Shown here piece after piece: positions 48,192 to 56,223 of a stretch of 64,000 nucleotides of DNA. Made by a program: the position numbers and the translations under genes. Under the pieces are notes generated by a model, which was given only the letters and a program-made list of their open reading frames with translations, was not told the origin of the DNA and searched no databases. This DNA is from Bacteroidaceae bacterium (GTDB lineage: Bacteria > Bacteroidota > Bacteroidia > Bacteroidales > Bacteroidaceae), in assembly GCA_902362375.1 (NCBI GenBank), contig CABIVS010000002.1, forward strand, positions 575,679 to 639,678, read 5' to 3'. Position 1 is the stretch's first letter. Each line of letters starts with the position of its first letter.

Positions 48192-48815
48192 ATGGCAAAA
48201 GTAGGTTACATCTTTATCGCCACCAATGGCGAAGAGTATGCAGAAGACAAGGCTTGGATGCAGCAATACGGCTGTGTTCAGGTGATAGAGGAACTGTCCG
48301 AACACGAGAGGCTGCGCCCGATGTGGAAGCAGCTCATATCGAGTCTGGAGCGCGGCGACGAGCTGGTGGTGTCGAGGTTCAGTAACGCACTGCGTGGCAC
48401 CCGTGAACTGGCTACATTCATAGAATACTGCCGTGTGAAGGTGGTTCGCATCATCTCCATCCAAGACCGCATCGATACGTTTGACGAACTTTTCCCCGAC
48501 ACCAAGCCCTCACAGGTCATCCGTATGTTCGGGTCACTCTCTGAGGAGTGTGCCGTGCTGCGCAAGGCATCGGCACACATCATCCATCTGCAACAGAATA
48601 TCCGGCCGCCCAAGAAGTCGGAAAGGGCACTGTCGAAACTGGAGCGTGAGAAGAATATCGTGAACATGTACAACGAGGGGCACAGCATAGATGACATCTT
48701 TGCCATCAGCGGCTTCACAAGCCGAAGTTCCGTGTTCCGCATACTCAACAAGCATGGTGTGACGCTGAACCGTGGACCTCATAGTGGACCGCTGAAGAAA
48801 AGGAATAAAGAATAA
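48192..48815 (+). CDS. Degenerate serine-recombinase-like HTH protein
   Basis: 207 residues. The N-terminal 100 residues follow the resolvase/invertase fold (KVGYIFIAT, then LVVSRFSNALRGTRELATFIEYC, then RIISIQDRIDT), but the catalytic Ser position in the YIRVS-type motif is Ala (IFIAT) and the DRLGR-type motif keeps only its last Arg. The C-terminus is an HTH (NEGHSIDDIFAISGFTSRSSVFRILNKHG). Recombination is therefore unlikely; a repressor role using the AGTATGAT sites is more plausible. First of three genes in one operon. Confidence 0.7.
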   Translation: MAKVGYIFIATNGEEYAEDKAWMQQYGCVQVIEELSEHERLRPMWKQLISSLERGDELVVSRFSNALRGTRELATFIEYCRVKVVRIISIQDRIDTFDELFPDTKPSQVIRMFGSLSEECAVLRKASAHIIHLQQNIRPPKKSERALSKLEREKNIVNMYNEGHSIDDIFAISGFTSRSSVFRILNKHGVTLNRGPHSGPLKKRNKE

Positions 48816-48831
48816 ACAAAAAACAGATACA

Positions 48832-49515
48832 ATGAATAAGACATTCAACATCTACTGTGATGAAAGCACCCACATGGTGCATGACGGTCATCCCTACATG
48901 CTTTTGGGATGTACAAGTATAGCATACACACAAATCCGCATGGCAAAAGATGCCATAAAAGATATTAAGAAGAAGCACGGCTATAGTGATGAGCTGAAAT
49001 GGACAAATGTCCACGAGGCCACGTATAAAGTCTATGCAGAGCTTATAGACTGGTTCTTTATGAATGACATGGAATTTAGGGCTGTGGTTGTTGACAAGAG
49101 TCAGATTGACGAGAAACGAGAAGACTATACGTTTAATGATTTCTACTTTCGCATGTACTACCAATTGCTGCATCACAAGATGGACATGGATTATACATAT
49201 AACATATATATGGATATCAAGGACACATGCAGTAGCGATAAGCTGGAGAGGCTCAGAAAAATAATGGAATACAACTCTTCCATTGGCAGGTTTCAGTTTA
49301 TACGTTCACACGAAAGTGTCTTCATCCAATTGGCAGATGTTCTAATGGGAGCCATCAACTACAACCTTAGATATGAAAAGGGAGAAGTTGAAGGAAGGGT
49401 GAGAGCCAAAATGAAGCTGATTGAAAAGATAAAAAAACACAGTAATATCAGTCTCAACACCACAACTCCCAAATTTAGAAAGAAGTTTAATTTGTTTTTT
49501 ATCGCACTGAAATAG
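48832..49515 (+). CDS. DUF3800-family protein
   Basis: 227 residues. FNIYCDESTHM near the start and LADVLMGAINYN near residue 165 are the DUF3800 signature acidic motifs; the family has an RNase H-like fold and predicted metal-dependent nuclease activity. It lies 16 bp after the recombinase-like gene and 3 bp before the next, so the three form one unit. DUF3800 proteins are often found in defence or mobile regions, with no clear role known. Confidence 0.75.
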   Translation: MNKTFNIYCDESTHMVHDGHPYMLLGCTSIAYTQIRMAKDAIKDIKKKHGYSDELKWTNVHEATYKVYAELIDWFFMNDMEFRAVVVDKSQIDEKREDYTFNDFYFRMYYQLLHHKMDMDYTYNIYMDIKDTCSSDKLERLRKIMEYNSSIGRFQFIRSHESVFIQLADVLMGAINYNLRYEKGEVEGRVRAKMKLIEKIKKHSNISLNTTTPKFRKKFNLFFIALK

Positions 49516-49518
49516 CCA

Positions 49519-50055
49519 ATGAGCAGTTTGAATATTATCAAGAAATACCCTGAGCTGCTGGAACTGGCATATCTCAGTGAACGAGAAAGAGAGCATGATC
49601 TTCATGCAATATTCAAGCGTGATATAGAAGATAACTGTCAATTCTCATTCAGAGGGTGGCGCATCTATCCTATAAAGACAGATGGCGAGATTGACATGGC
49701 AAGATTGTTCAAGCATCTTACCTGTGAAGAAATCATGGTTGAGAACGAAGACGGTACGACTTATCCAAAGCGAGTATTCGAGATGGCTCGTTCACAAAGG
49801 CTTCATTGGATAAATCACCATGTGAGAGAATTGACACCAGACAATCTGGATGTATTTACCATAGAAGAGAGGGACGGCAAAAAGCGTAAGGTCAAGAAAA
49901 CATACATCTATGATAAAGTGGAAAAGTATGTTATTGTCTTGGAACAACAACGTAGCAACGGATTCTATCTGTTGACAGCATACCATCTTAACAAAGAGTA
50001 TGGACTAAAGGCTTTGGAAAAGAAGATGAAAAAGAGATTGCAGACACCACTATAA
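49519..50055 (+). CDS. BECR-like (PBECR/RelE-type) putative nuclease
   Basis: 178 residues. The C-terminal strand-rich unit KVEKYVIVLEQQRSNGFYLLTAYHLNKEYGLKAL (about residues 133-165) has the look of phage-associated Barnase-EndoU-ColicinE5-RelE domains: a hydrophobic strand, a short turn and an LTAYHL-type strand. The N-terminal half is acidic and helical. A ribonuclease or toxin role is inferred from this pattern and from its position with DUF3800; family membership needs a profile search. Confidence 0.5.
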   Translation: MSSLNIIKKYPELLELAYLSEREREHDLHAIFKRDIEDNCQFSFRGWRIYPIKTDGEIDMARLFKHLTCEEIMVENEDGTTYPKRVFEMARSQRLHWINHHVRELTPDNLDVFTIEERDGKKRKVKKTYIYDKVEKYVIVLEQQRSNGFYLLTAYHLNKEYGLKALEKKMKKRLQTPL

Positions 50056-50061
50056 AACGCA

Positions 50062-50093
50062 AGACCCGAATTGCATCAAAGGCAACCGGGTCT
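50062..50093. terminator. Terminator-like hairpin
   Basis: AGACCCG (50062-50068) pairs with CGGGTCT (50087-50093), 6 bp after the BECR-like stop; no long T tract. Confidence 0.5.
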
Positions 50094-50124
50094 CGAAACT
50101 CCTTCTATCTATAGATGAGCGCTG

Positions 50125-50132
50125 CAAAGGTA
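50125..50132 (-). promoter_or_regulatory. Minus-strand -7 box (TACCTTTG), possible antisense promoter
   Basis: Faces back into the 3' end of the 48-50 kb operon with no minus-strand gene behind it. An antisense RNA is possible. Confidence 0.3.
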
Positions 50133-50249
50133 CGAATATTCTTTGAAATAACGAAGGTTTTTCATTGAATTCTTCTCGATTTTAACATTTGCAGGGCAGT
50201 ATTGTAAGATAACAGGAAAGAAAATAGCATAATTTTACAGAAAATCGTA

Positions 50250-50549
50250 ATGGAAACATTCAAAGACGTTATATCAAGTGACCAACTTGTCTTGGTCGAT
50301 TTCTTCGCCACCTGGTGCCAGCCATGCAAGATGATGCACCCCATCCTTGAGCAGGTGAAGGAAGTGTTGGGTGACAGAATCCGCATCATCAAGGTAGATG
50401 TGGACAAGTATGGGGTGACTGCAAGTCAGTATGGCATACAGTCTGTGCCCACATTGATGCTGTTCAGACGCGGCGAAGTGTTGTGGAGGACGAGCGGTGT
50501 GATGCAGAAATCAGAGTTGCTGGCAACGATTGACCCGTTTTTAAGATAA
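50250..50549 (+). CDS. trxA: Thioredoxin
   Basis: 99 residues, a complete small thioredoxin with the active site WCQPCK near residue 23 and cis-Pro in SVPTLMLF near 67. It reduces protein disulfides in the cytoplasm. The variant WCQPC (usual WCGPC) would change the redox potential slightly. First of a run of small genes to 52.7 kb. A mobile-element copy is unusual in that most hosts have several. Confidence 0.85.
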   Translation: METFKDVISSDQLVLVDFFATWCQPCKMMHPILEQVKEVLGDRIRIIKVDVDKYGVTASQYGIQSVPTLMLFRRGEVLWRTSGVMQKSELLATIDPFLR

Positions 50550-50559
50550 AAGAGCAGAA

Positions 50560-51135
50560 ATGTCAAAATCTAAATTAAAGTCTGTCCTCATGTCCATGGA
50601 CAAGAGTGAAATAATAAAAATGGTATTGGAACTTTATTCTGCACGGAAAGAGGCAAAGGAATATCTTGACTTCTATGCAGAGCCGAATGAGGGCCAGAAG
50701 CTGGAAGAGTATAAGCACATCATACGGGAAGAGTTCTATCCGAGCAGAAACAGAGAGCCAAAGACACGCTTCTCAGTGTGCCGCAAGGCATTGTCCGACT
50801 TCAAGAAACTGAAGCCTTCGGAAGATTCAGTCGCAGAATTGATGGTGTTCTATATGGAGAATGCCTGTCAGTTCACTTATGACTATGGAGACATGTGGGA
50901 GCAATTCTATGATTCTGTTGAGAGTAATTTCGACAAGACATTGCGCCACATCGTGCTTTATGACCTTTGGGACAAGTATGATTCCCGAATCAAGCAATGC
51001 CTTCGTTGGGCAAGCCCTTGTGGATGGGGATTTCCTGACGCACTGAATGATATGTATGAGGAAATGAAGGCGCAAAATGAGGAACTCCGAAAGAAATACA
51101 GGAATTTCAAGATGCCCATCAACGCTGATTATTAA
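50560..51135 (+). CDS. DUF6155-family protein
   Basis: 191 residues, helical. The N-terminal MDKSEIIKMVLELYSARKEAKEYLDFYAEPNE pattern matches DUF6155, a Bacteroidetes family of unknown function. 10 bp after thioredoxin. Confidence 0.65.
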   Translation: MSKSKLKSVLMSMDKSEIIKMVLELYSARKEAKEYLDFYAEPNEGQKLEEYKHIIREEFYPSRNREPKTRFSVCRKALSDFKKLKPSEDSVAELMVFYMENACQFTYDYGDMWEQFYDSVESNFDKTLRHIVLYDLWDKYDSRIKQCLRWASPCGWGFPDALNDMYEEMKAQNEELRKKYRNFKMPINADY

Positions 51136-51149
51136 ACGAATATACTCAA

Positions 51150-51395
51150 ATGGGGAAACCAAAGAAAAAACATAAGAAAGCGAAACAACTGCCCTTAAGC
51201 AAAGAAGAGCAGATTTTTCAAGCGGCAAGAGACCTTGCAGCTGAAATTGGCATATCCTATTCTGAGGCATTAGGGTTTACTTTGGGCATAAAGGACGTAA
51301 CGTATGGTTGGGAAGAAGACTATACGGAAGAAGAGTTTCAGGCACTGATTGACCACGCTGTGGGAGACACTGATTATGAGCACACCCTCTATTGA
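51150..51395 (+). CDS. Small hypothetical protein
   Basis: 81 residues, basic start (GKPKKKHKKAKQ) and acidic end. No family recognised. Overlaps the next gene by 20 bp. Confidence 0.45.
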   Translation: MGKPKKKHKKAKQLPLSKEEQIFQAARDLAAEIGISYSEALGFTLGIKDVTYGWEEDYTEEEFQALIDHAVGDTDYEHTLY

Positions 51396-51579
51396 ATCAT
51401 CTACACGAGAGGAACGTTTGGATTACGTTCTGAATGAATGGAGATGTCTGCACAACTGTGAGCTGTGCGGTAAGTGCCATATTCTGAAAGGCAGAAGCGA
51501 AGAAATACTCTATGCAGACTATATAGACGGCAAGCGGTCATATATGGATATAACATTAGAAATCAGAAGCAACAGATAA
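51376..51579 (+). CDS. Small Cys-rich protein
   Basis: 67 residues from ATG 51376, with CLHNCELCGKCH: four Cys and one His in a zinc-knuckle-like spacing, followed by an acidic helix. It overlaps the end of the previous gene and touches the start of the next. Unknown function. Confidence 0.45.
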   Translation: MSTPSIESSTREERLDYVLNEWRCLHNCELCGKCHILKGRSEEILYADYIDGKRSYMDITLEIRSNR

Positions 51580-52016
51580 TGATGTCACAGAAATACATAT
51601 ATCCATCGTTGTTCCAAGAGGAAGAGCCGCAAGAAAGCGTTCCTGGTGATAAGAAAGAGTATGACCTGACGAATCTCTTTGAGAGATTGGCAAAGTCTGA
51701 TTTTCGCAGCCGGTTCCATCTGTCCAAGCAAGACAGGGAGTATGTAATGGAAAAGGGATTGCCGACGATACGAAAACACGCAGAGGACTTTGTGGCAAAA
51801 AGACTTGCTCCGGCTGTCATACCGAACGACGGCAAGCAGACTCCCATGCGTGGGCATCCTGTTTTCCTGGCTCAACATGCCACTGGCTGTTGTTGCCGGG
51901 GATGCTTCTTCAAGTGGCATCACATCTCAGCAGGCAGGGCACTGACCAAGGAAGAACAGGAATATGCTGTTGCCGTATTGATGGCATGGATTGAAAAACA
52001 GATGAATAAAGGATGA
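51579..52016 (+). CDS. DUF4186-family protein
   Basis: 145 residues from ATG 51579. Strong DUF4186 signature: YVMEKGLPTIRKHAEDFVAKRLAP, then GKQTPMRGHPVFLAQHATGCCCRGCFFKWH with conserved Cys and His residues that could bind metal. Function unknown. Overlaps the next small gene by 4 bp. Confidence 0.8.
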   Translation: MMSQKYIYPSLFQEEEPQESVPGDKKEYDLTNLFERLAKSDFRSRFHLSKQDREYVMEKGLPTIRKHAEDFVAKRLAPAVIPNDGKQTPMRGHPVFLAQHATGCCCRGCFFKWHHISAGRALTKEEQEYAVAVLMAWIEKQMNKG

Positions 52017-52219
52017 AGATAGAAGAAGCCATAGTATATGTGATGGTAAAGCGAAATGGCGGCATGACAACCGACCAGATTGCCGATGCCATCAATCGTC
52101 ATAGGCTGCACCTGAGAAAGGACGGTCAGCCTGTGACAAGCAAGCAGGTGTATGCAACAATCTGCCGTTTCCCTGAAATGTTCACAAAAGAAGCTGGCAG
52201 AATCATGTTAATGATATGA
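52013..52219 (+). CDS. Small wHTH (HARE-HTH-like) protein
   Basis: 68 residues with MTTDQIADAINRHRLHLRKDG, the pattern of a DNA-binding helix-turn-helix with a basic wing (HARE/ASXL-like). Coupled to DUF4186 by the ATGA overlap. Regulatory role inferred. Confidence 0.6.
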   Translation: MKIEEAIVYVMVKRNGGMTTDQIADAINRHRLHLRKDGQPVTSKQVYATICRFPEMFTKEAGRIMLMI

Positions 52220-52228
52220 CGTAACGAT

Positions 52229-52465
52229 ATGACAATAGATACAACCAACATGTGCTCACACCTTCAGAAGAAGTTGTTTGAACCAGAAGGTGTGTATTAT
52301 CCTATATGGCAAGCCATGCAGGATGATGAGACCTTGACAGCAGTGGTACGAAGCAGACAGCTGCACATCTACAGAAACGGGAAGAAAATTCTCGTTCTGG
52401 CAGGTAAGGCACAACCGAAGATTATAAGGGAAGACAAAATACAAGAGTTAATAACAAGATTATAA
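52229..52465 (+). CDS. Small hypothetical protein
   Basis: 78 residues, mixed strands (VVRSRQLHIYRNGKKILVLAG). No family recognised. In the same run. Confidence 0.45.
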   Translation: MTIDTTNMCSHLQKKLFEPEGVYYPIWQAMQDDETLTAVVRSRQLHIYRNGKKILVLAGKAQPKIIREDKIQELITRL

Positions 52466-52489
52466 ACAAAACATCAAATCATCAAAACA

Positions 52490-52669
52490 ATGGACGCAAA
52501 AGAAAAAGTATTGGCAACAATGAAAGAGGCTGGTCAGCCTCTCAACGCAGGTAAAATCGCAGAACTCAGCGGTCTCGACCGCAAAGAGGTAGATGCAGCC
52601 ATGAAGCAGCTGAAAGCAGAGGGTGCAATCGTCTCTCCTGTGCGTTGCAAATGGGCACCTGCAGAGTAA
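52490..52669 (+). CDS. Small winged-helix protein
   Basis: 59 residues: [18 protein letters not shown], then [20 protein letters not shown] and a short wing ([11 protein letters not shown]). A compact MarR/wHTH-type DNA-binding protein common in Bacteroidales. Last gene before a terminator. Confidence 0.7.
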   Translation: MDAKEKVLATMKEAGQPLNAGKIAELSGLDRKEVDAAMKQLKAEGAIVSPVRCKWAPAE

Positions 52670-52674
52670 GGTTT

Positions 52675-52716
52675 ATACTGCTGTCTTGAAATATAGGCAG
52701 CAGTATCTTTATTTTT
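52675..52716 (+). terminator. Intrinsic terminator
   Basis: ATACTGCTG (52675-52683) with CAGCAGTAT (52698-52706), then CTTTATTTTTA. Confidence 0.8.
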
Positions 52717-52834
52717 ATCAAAATGTTAAGGTGAGGAATCTGAATATCCTTGCCTACGGACACAATTATCCGCTGCATCTTTTTGGGGTAAGGTGCAGAC
52801 GTATGGCTGTCAGCGTATCTTGGTTTAAAGACGC

Positions 52835-52954
52835 TTAGCGGTCACGGCGGAAGTCGTTTCGTCTCTCTCCGCCGAACAAAGCTCTGAGCACATTGCCCAA
52901 AGCTCCGAACACGAAGTAGCAAACGATGATTGCAACAATATCGTCCATAAGCAT
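52835..52954 (-). CDS. Small membrane protein (39 residues)
   Basis: A single helix (DDIVAIIVCYFVFGALG) followed by a very basic tail (ERRNDFRRDR). ATG at 52954 or 52948. It follows the SLOG gene in the same direction. Short, but well formed. Confidence 0.5.
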   Translation of the reverse strand: MLMDDIVAIIVCYFVFGALGNVLRALFGGERRNDFRRDR

Positions 52955-52969
52955 TTTCTGTTTTATGGG

Positions 52970-53461
52970 TTATACACTATTATGAAGATTCACTATGTCC
53001 AATCCCTGCCTCTTGGCTTCTCTGACGGTGTAGAACGTGCCGCCCTTGGGATTGCCATCGAAGTAGGCTATGAGACGTGAACTGCGGTTGACCATATAGT
53101 CGTTGCGCCTCAGAAGGCAGCCATTGTAGTATTGCTCGCTCAATACGACCACGTCATCCACGATGCGCAGGATGGCATCATACTTGGCTTGCTCTTCCTT
53201 GCTCCACCGGTCAGACTGACCACGGAACGGCACAACGGCTATCACCTGCAAGTCCTTCAACTCGCATTGCAACGAAAGGGCGGCTTCTGCCGCCAGCAGG
53301 TCAAATCCCATTGCCATGCCACAATAGAAATACCGGTAGCCGTCGGCATACGCCTTGGCTATCTCCGATTTGAGACATTGCTTCAACTCCCTCCGCTTGG
53401 CGAAAGGTACGCTGCGGTGTCCGCTGAAGCATACGGACACTGCCTTGTCGTACTTTGTCAT
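52970..53461 (-). CDS. SLOG-family protein (DUF1273/YpsA-like)
   Basis: 163 residues. SVCFSGHRSVP, YFYCGMAMGFDLLAAEAAL and VPFRGQSDRWS are the hallmarks of the SLOG Rossmann-like fold, which binds nucleotide ligands and is seen in nucleotide-signal sensing in conflict systems. Follows the phosphoribosyltransferase gene by 3 bp in the same direction. Biological role unknown. Confidence 0.75.
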   Translation of the reverse strand: MTKYDKAVSVCFSGHRSVPFAKRRELKQCLKSEIAKAYADGYRYFYCGMAMGFDLLAAEAALSLQCELKDLQVIAVVPFRGQSDRWSKEEQAKYDAILRIVDDVVVLSEQYYNGCLLRRNDYMVNRSSRLIAYFDGNPKGGTFYTVREAKRQGLDIVNLHNSV

Positions 53462-53464
53462 ACT

Positions 53465-54031
53465 TTACCTTACTTTATAATGTGTGCGTGCGAGGAACAT
53501 ACCGCCAATAACACATGCCCCGAGCCTTTCGAGTTGGTTGGCATACTTGGCATAGCTGAGACCCTTGGTTATCACATCGTCAAAGACCAACACCATTTTG
53601 TTGTCGAAGAACGGCTCATCAAACTCAACGACATTCGCCTTGCGGACTTCATCCTCGTTCTTGCGGTTATCGTGGATGGTCTTACGCTCTCCGCATACCC
53701 TCACGTGCTCGTAGCCGTTTTCCGCTCCTGTCAATTCACACACCCTGTGGCAGAAAGCCTTGTAGCGGAGTTCGTTGCTCTCGCTTGTGGATGCTGGAAC
53801 GGGGGCGAAGACGATGTTCACGCAACCCTTGCCGTAGAGTGTCAGCATATTCTCTGCGGTGCGCTGCGCCACTTCCTCGTAGGCTCTTCCGTCCTTGAAG
53901 TCAAACACTAATTGTCTGTCGGCAATCTCCTTCTCACCCACATTGCGGATGCGTGCGGGATAGTATTTGCAGAACCAAGTCTGAGGCTTGTCTAACTGCT
54001 TTTGGATTTGATAGTCATTCTTGTGTGCCAT
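53465..54031 (-). CDS. Phosphoribosyltransferase (ComFC-like)
   Basis: 188 residues from ATG 54031, chosen because the longer frame upstream is leader sequence. The PRPP-binding loop is VLVFDDVITKGLS near residue 150; the FAPVPAS stretch is also typical of ComF/PRTase proteins. Likely transfers phosphoribose or binds PRPP. Together with the SLOG gene it forms a nucleotide-related pair. Confidence 0.75.
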   Translation of the reverse strand: MAHKNDYQIQKQLDKPQTWFCKYYPARIRNVGEKEIADRQLVFDFKDGRAYEEVAQRTAENMLTLYGKGCVNIVFAPVPASTSESNELRYKAFCHRVCELTGAENGYEHVRVCGERKTIHDNRKNEDEVRKANVVEFDEPFFDNKMVLVFDDVITKGLSYAKYANQLERLGACVIGGMFLARTHYKVR

Positions 54032-54442
54032 TGCTCTTATGTTTTTTCTTCCCTTATTTCGGAGGCTTTTCCTGCCTGCCCAAGGGATATTTTTTGCTTT
54101 CCAAGAGTGATGGCGATCAAAAAGCCAAATCGGGAGCGAAAAATACGCTCTGCACGCAGAGGAAGATTTTTCGGTCAAATGCAATGGACGATTTGGTGTT
54201 TGAACAATCGCCAGCATTACCTTTGCAAAACAATATCCGCAGCGGCAAGGCAGGCGAAAAGAAATCTGTTATGTAAAAGAGGAAACGGGCGGGATGGCGT
54301 GGGGCGAAGCTGTATATGGGGAAGGACGATAGTTGATATGAGGGAAAAAGAGAAAATCTTGTAATAGGGAACGACATTGCCTTTTATCAGCATGGAGACA
54401 GTCCTACAAGCAGAGAAAACTATTGCCCTAAAAATGAGTTGG
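54032..54442. other. Intergenic region with plus-strand -7 box
   Basis: No supported gene. Contains the AAGGGAAGAAAA-type leader (minus strand) next to the phosphoribosyltransferase start, a plus-strand TACCTTTG at 54218-54225, and a GGCGTGGGGCGAAGC sequence at about 54296-54310 that recurs at the ends of the repeat units at 58.07 and 58.48 kb. A non-coding RNA is possible. Confidence 0.4.
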
Positions 54443-54522
54443 ATAGTATTTTCTAAAAGTAGTATCGACTACGAATAGTATAATAGTCGAATAGTTTTTA
54501 CTACCATACTACGGATAGTAAA
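54443..54522. repeat. TAGTA/TACTA repeat cluster 2
   Basis: About ten TAGTA/TACTA pentamers in 80 bp, including AGTAGTATCGACTACG with partial dyad symmetry, downstream of the RHH gene. Centromere-like repeats are typical beside ParA/RHH loci. Confidence 0.6.
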
Positions 54523-54582
54523 GTCTGTTTATAGAAGAGATAGCGGTATCATCGTCTGTTCGGCGATGATACCGCGCGGCAC

Positions 54583-54861
54583 TCATGTGTCATGCCGCTT
54601 TAGGTATTCTGTCATTGCCTCATTGACAATATCACGCAAGGACATCCCTTTCTTGATGGCGAGGTACTTCATCCTCGTGTGGATGCTCTTGTTGATAAGG
54701 AAATTGCAATGCACCGGCACTTCGGTAGTCTCAGAAACAGACACAGGTGGTGCTGGTGTAGTTTCTGTGACTATCTGCTCCTTACTCGGCTTCTTTGTGG
54801 AAGAAAGGAGTCCGTTGAGACCGCCTTTCATTCCCTCTTTCAACATACTGCTCTTGCTCAT
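54583..54861 (-). CDS. Ribbon-helix-helix partition partner
   Basis: 92 residues. A disordered, Thr/Pro-rich N-terminal half is followed by an RHH domain (VHCNFLINKSIHTRMKYLAIKKGMSLRDIVNEAM, about residues 49-83). It lies 7 bp after parA, as expected for the centromere-binding partner in a type Ib partition locus. Confidence 0.7.
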   Translation of the reverse strand: MSKSSMLKEGMKGGLNGLLSSTKKPSKEQIVTETTPAPPVSVSETTEVPVHCNFLINKSIHTRMKYLAIKKGMSLRDIVNEAMTEYLKRHDT

Positions 54862-54868
54862 GGCTATG

Positions 54869-55624
54869 CTATTTTAAGTTTAACACTTCTTTTGCCAAAG
54901 ACATATAATCACTGGCACCATTGGATTTGGGATTATACTCAAAGATAGTCTTGCCGTTGATGGGTGCTTCTGCCAAAGCCACATTATCACGGATGACGGT
55001 CTTGAAAACCTTCTCGTGAAAACTGTCATTGACGATTTCCCTCACGCTTCGGTTCAACGTCTTGCGGCGATCGAACTGGGTGATGACGATGCCGCCCACT
55101 TTAAGGTTGGAGTTGAGCCGCTCCTGAACGATGCGGATGATGTCCATCAACTTTGCCATACCTCTCATGGCAAGGTATTGCGCTTGAACAGGGATGATGA
55201 TGTAGTCGGCTGCGGTGAGGGCATTCAAGGTCAGCAAGCCCAATGACGGTGGACAGTCGATGATGATGTAGTCGAAATGCTCTTTGGCGATGGCTTTGGT
55301 GATAAGTCCCTTCAAGATAAGCTCCCGTCCCGGCTCGCTGATAAGCTCTAACTCAGCCGCAGACAGGTCAAGGCATGAGGGTGAGACGGTGATGCCGTTG
55401 TGCAACTTGACCAACGGCAAGGTGTACTGTCCACACATTGCGCCATAGACTGTCTGTTCTTCCTCGATGGACAATCCCAAGGCTTCCGTGAGGTTGGCTT
55501 GTCCATCCATGTCAATAGCCAAGACGTTCTTCTTACTCAGTTGCAGAGCTGCCGCAAGGCTTACTGCGGTCGTACTTTTCCCTACACCACCCTTGTGATT
55601 TAATACTGCAATTATCTGTGTCAT
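54869..55624 (-). CDS. parA: ParA-family partition ATPase
   Basis: 251 residues. The deviant Walker A NHKGGVGKSTT starts at residue 9; DMDGQANLT and IIIDCPPSLGLLT are the A' and Walker B motifs. It drives segregation of the element by moving on the nucleoid. Length suits small ParA proteins without an N-terminal HTH, so regulation probably comes from the RHH partner acting on the TAGTA repeats. Confidence 0.9.
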   Translation of the reverse strand: MTQIIAVLNHKGGVGKSTTAVSLAAALQLSKKNVLAIDMDGQANLTEALGLSIEEEQTVYGAMCGQYTLPLVKLHNGITVSPSCLDLSAAELELISEPGRELILKGLITKAIAKEHFDYIIIDCPPSLGLLTLNALTAADYIIIPVQAQYLAMRGMAKLMDIIRIVQERLNSNLKVGGIVITQFDRRKTLNRSVREIVNDSFHEKVFKTVIRDNVALAEAPINGKTIFEYNPKSNGASDYMSLAKEVLNLK

Positions 55625-55630
55625 AACATG

Positions 55631-55740
55631 ATACTACTATTAGTGAATACTACTTTACTATTCTACTACTGATAGTACATACTAACCATAGTAAAAGCGG
55701 ATTTACTACGATTAGTACGTACTACTCTCAGTTGATACTA
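55631..55740. repeat. TAGTA/TACTA repeat cluster 3 (likely par operator/centromere)
   Basis: Over a dozen TACTA/TAGTA pentamers in 110 bp directly upstream of parA. The densest cluster and the best candidate for the RHH binding site that both regulates the operon and acts as centromere. Confidence 0.65.
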
Positions 55741-55743
55741 CCC

Positions 55744-56169
55744 TCAGAAGGGAAGGTCTTCGCTCTTGTCCTGCGGTGCATCGGCTGGCGGTACGGGAGC
55801 CTCGCCCTCTGCCTTGGCTGCCTTGCGTGCCTTTGTTGCAGGTGTGTCGGTTGCATCCTTCTTCCCTGCATTGACAAAGGCGATGGAGTCAGCTATGATG
55901 CTATGCTGTATGTGGTTCTCTCCGTTGCGGTCTGTCCAAATGGAAGAAGTCAGTGTGCCTTCCACAAGCACCATACGACCCTTGGTGAGGTATTCAGCCA
56001 AACGGATATGGTTCTCCTTGCTGCTCTTCACCCTTACCCAAGTGGTGATTTGCTTGCCCTTACTGTAGTCGTCCACTGCGATGTCAACAGCCATGAATGT
56101 TCCGTGTGTACCTGTGATGACGCGGCAATCCTTTGCTCCGATGCGTCCGATAGTGTGAGTGTAAATCAT
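55744..56169 (-). CDS. ssb: Single-stranded DNA-binding protein
   Basis: 141 residues. OB fold (about 1-105) with the SSB pattern GRIGAKDCRVI...WVRVKSSKENHIRLAEYLTKGRMVLVEG, and a Pro/Ala linker ending in the acidic tip EDLPF that recruits partner proteins. An element-encoded SSB coats transferred single strands. Directly upstream of the TAGTA cluster 3. Confidence 0.85.
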   Translation of the reverse strand: MIYTHTIGRIGAKDCRVITGTHGTFMAVDIAVDDYSKGKQITTWVRVKSSKENHIRLAEYLTKGRMVLVEGTLTSSIWTDRNGENHIQHSIIADSIAFVNAGKKDATDTPATKARKAAKAEGEAPVPPADAPQDKSEDLPF

Positions 56170-56186
56170 AATGTGAAAATGTTATA

Positions 56187-56223
56187 GTGGCAAGTTGGTT
56201 AGACTTGCCGTTACCTTGTTATT
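56187..56223. repeat. 37-bp hairpin repeat, copy 1
   Basis: GGCAAG/CTTGCC stem followed by GTTACCTTG; between the HTH gene stop and ssb start. One mismatch to 56592-56628. Confidence 0.65.

Noticed and set aside
53132..53911. Long plus-strand frame of 259 codons
   Set aside because: It lies antisense to the SLOG and phosphoribosyltransferase genes, which have clear motifs; a shadow frame.
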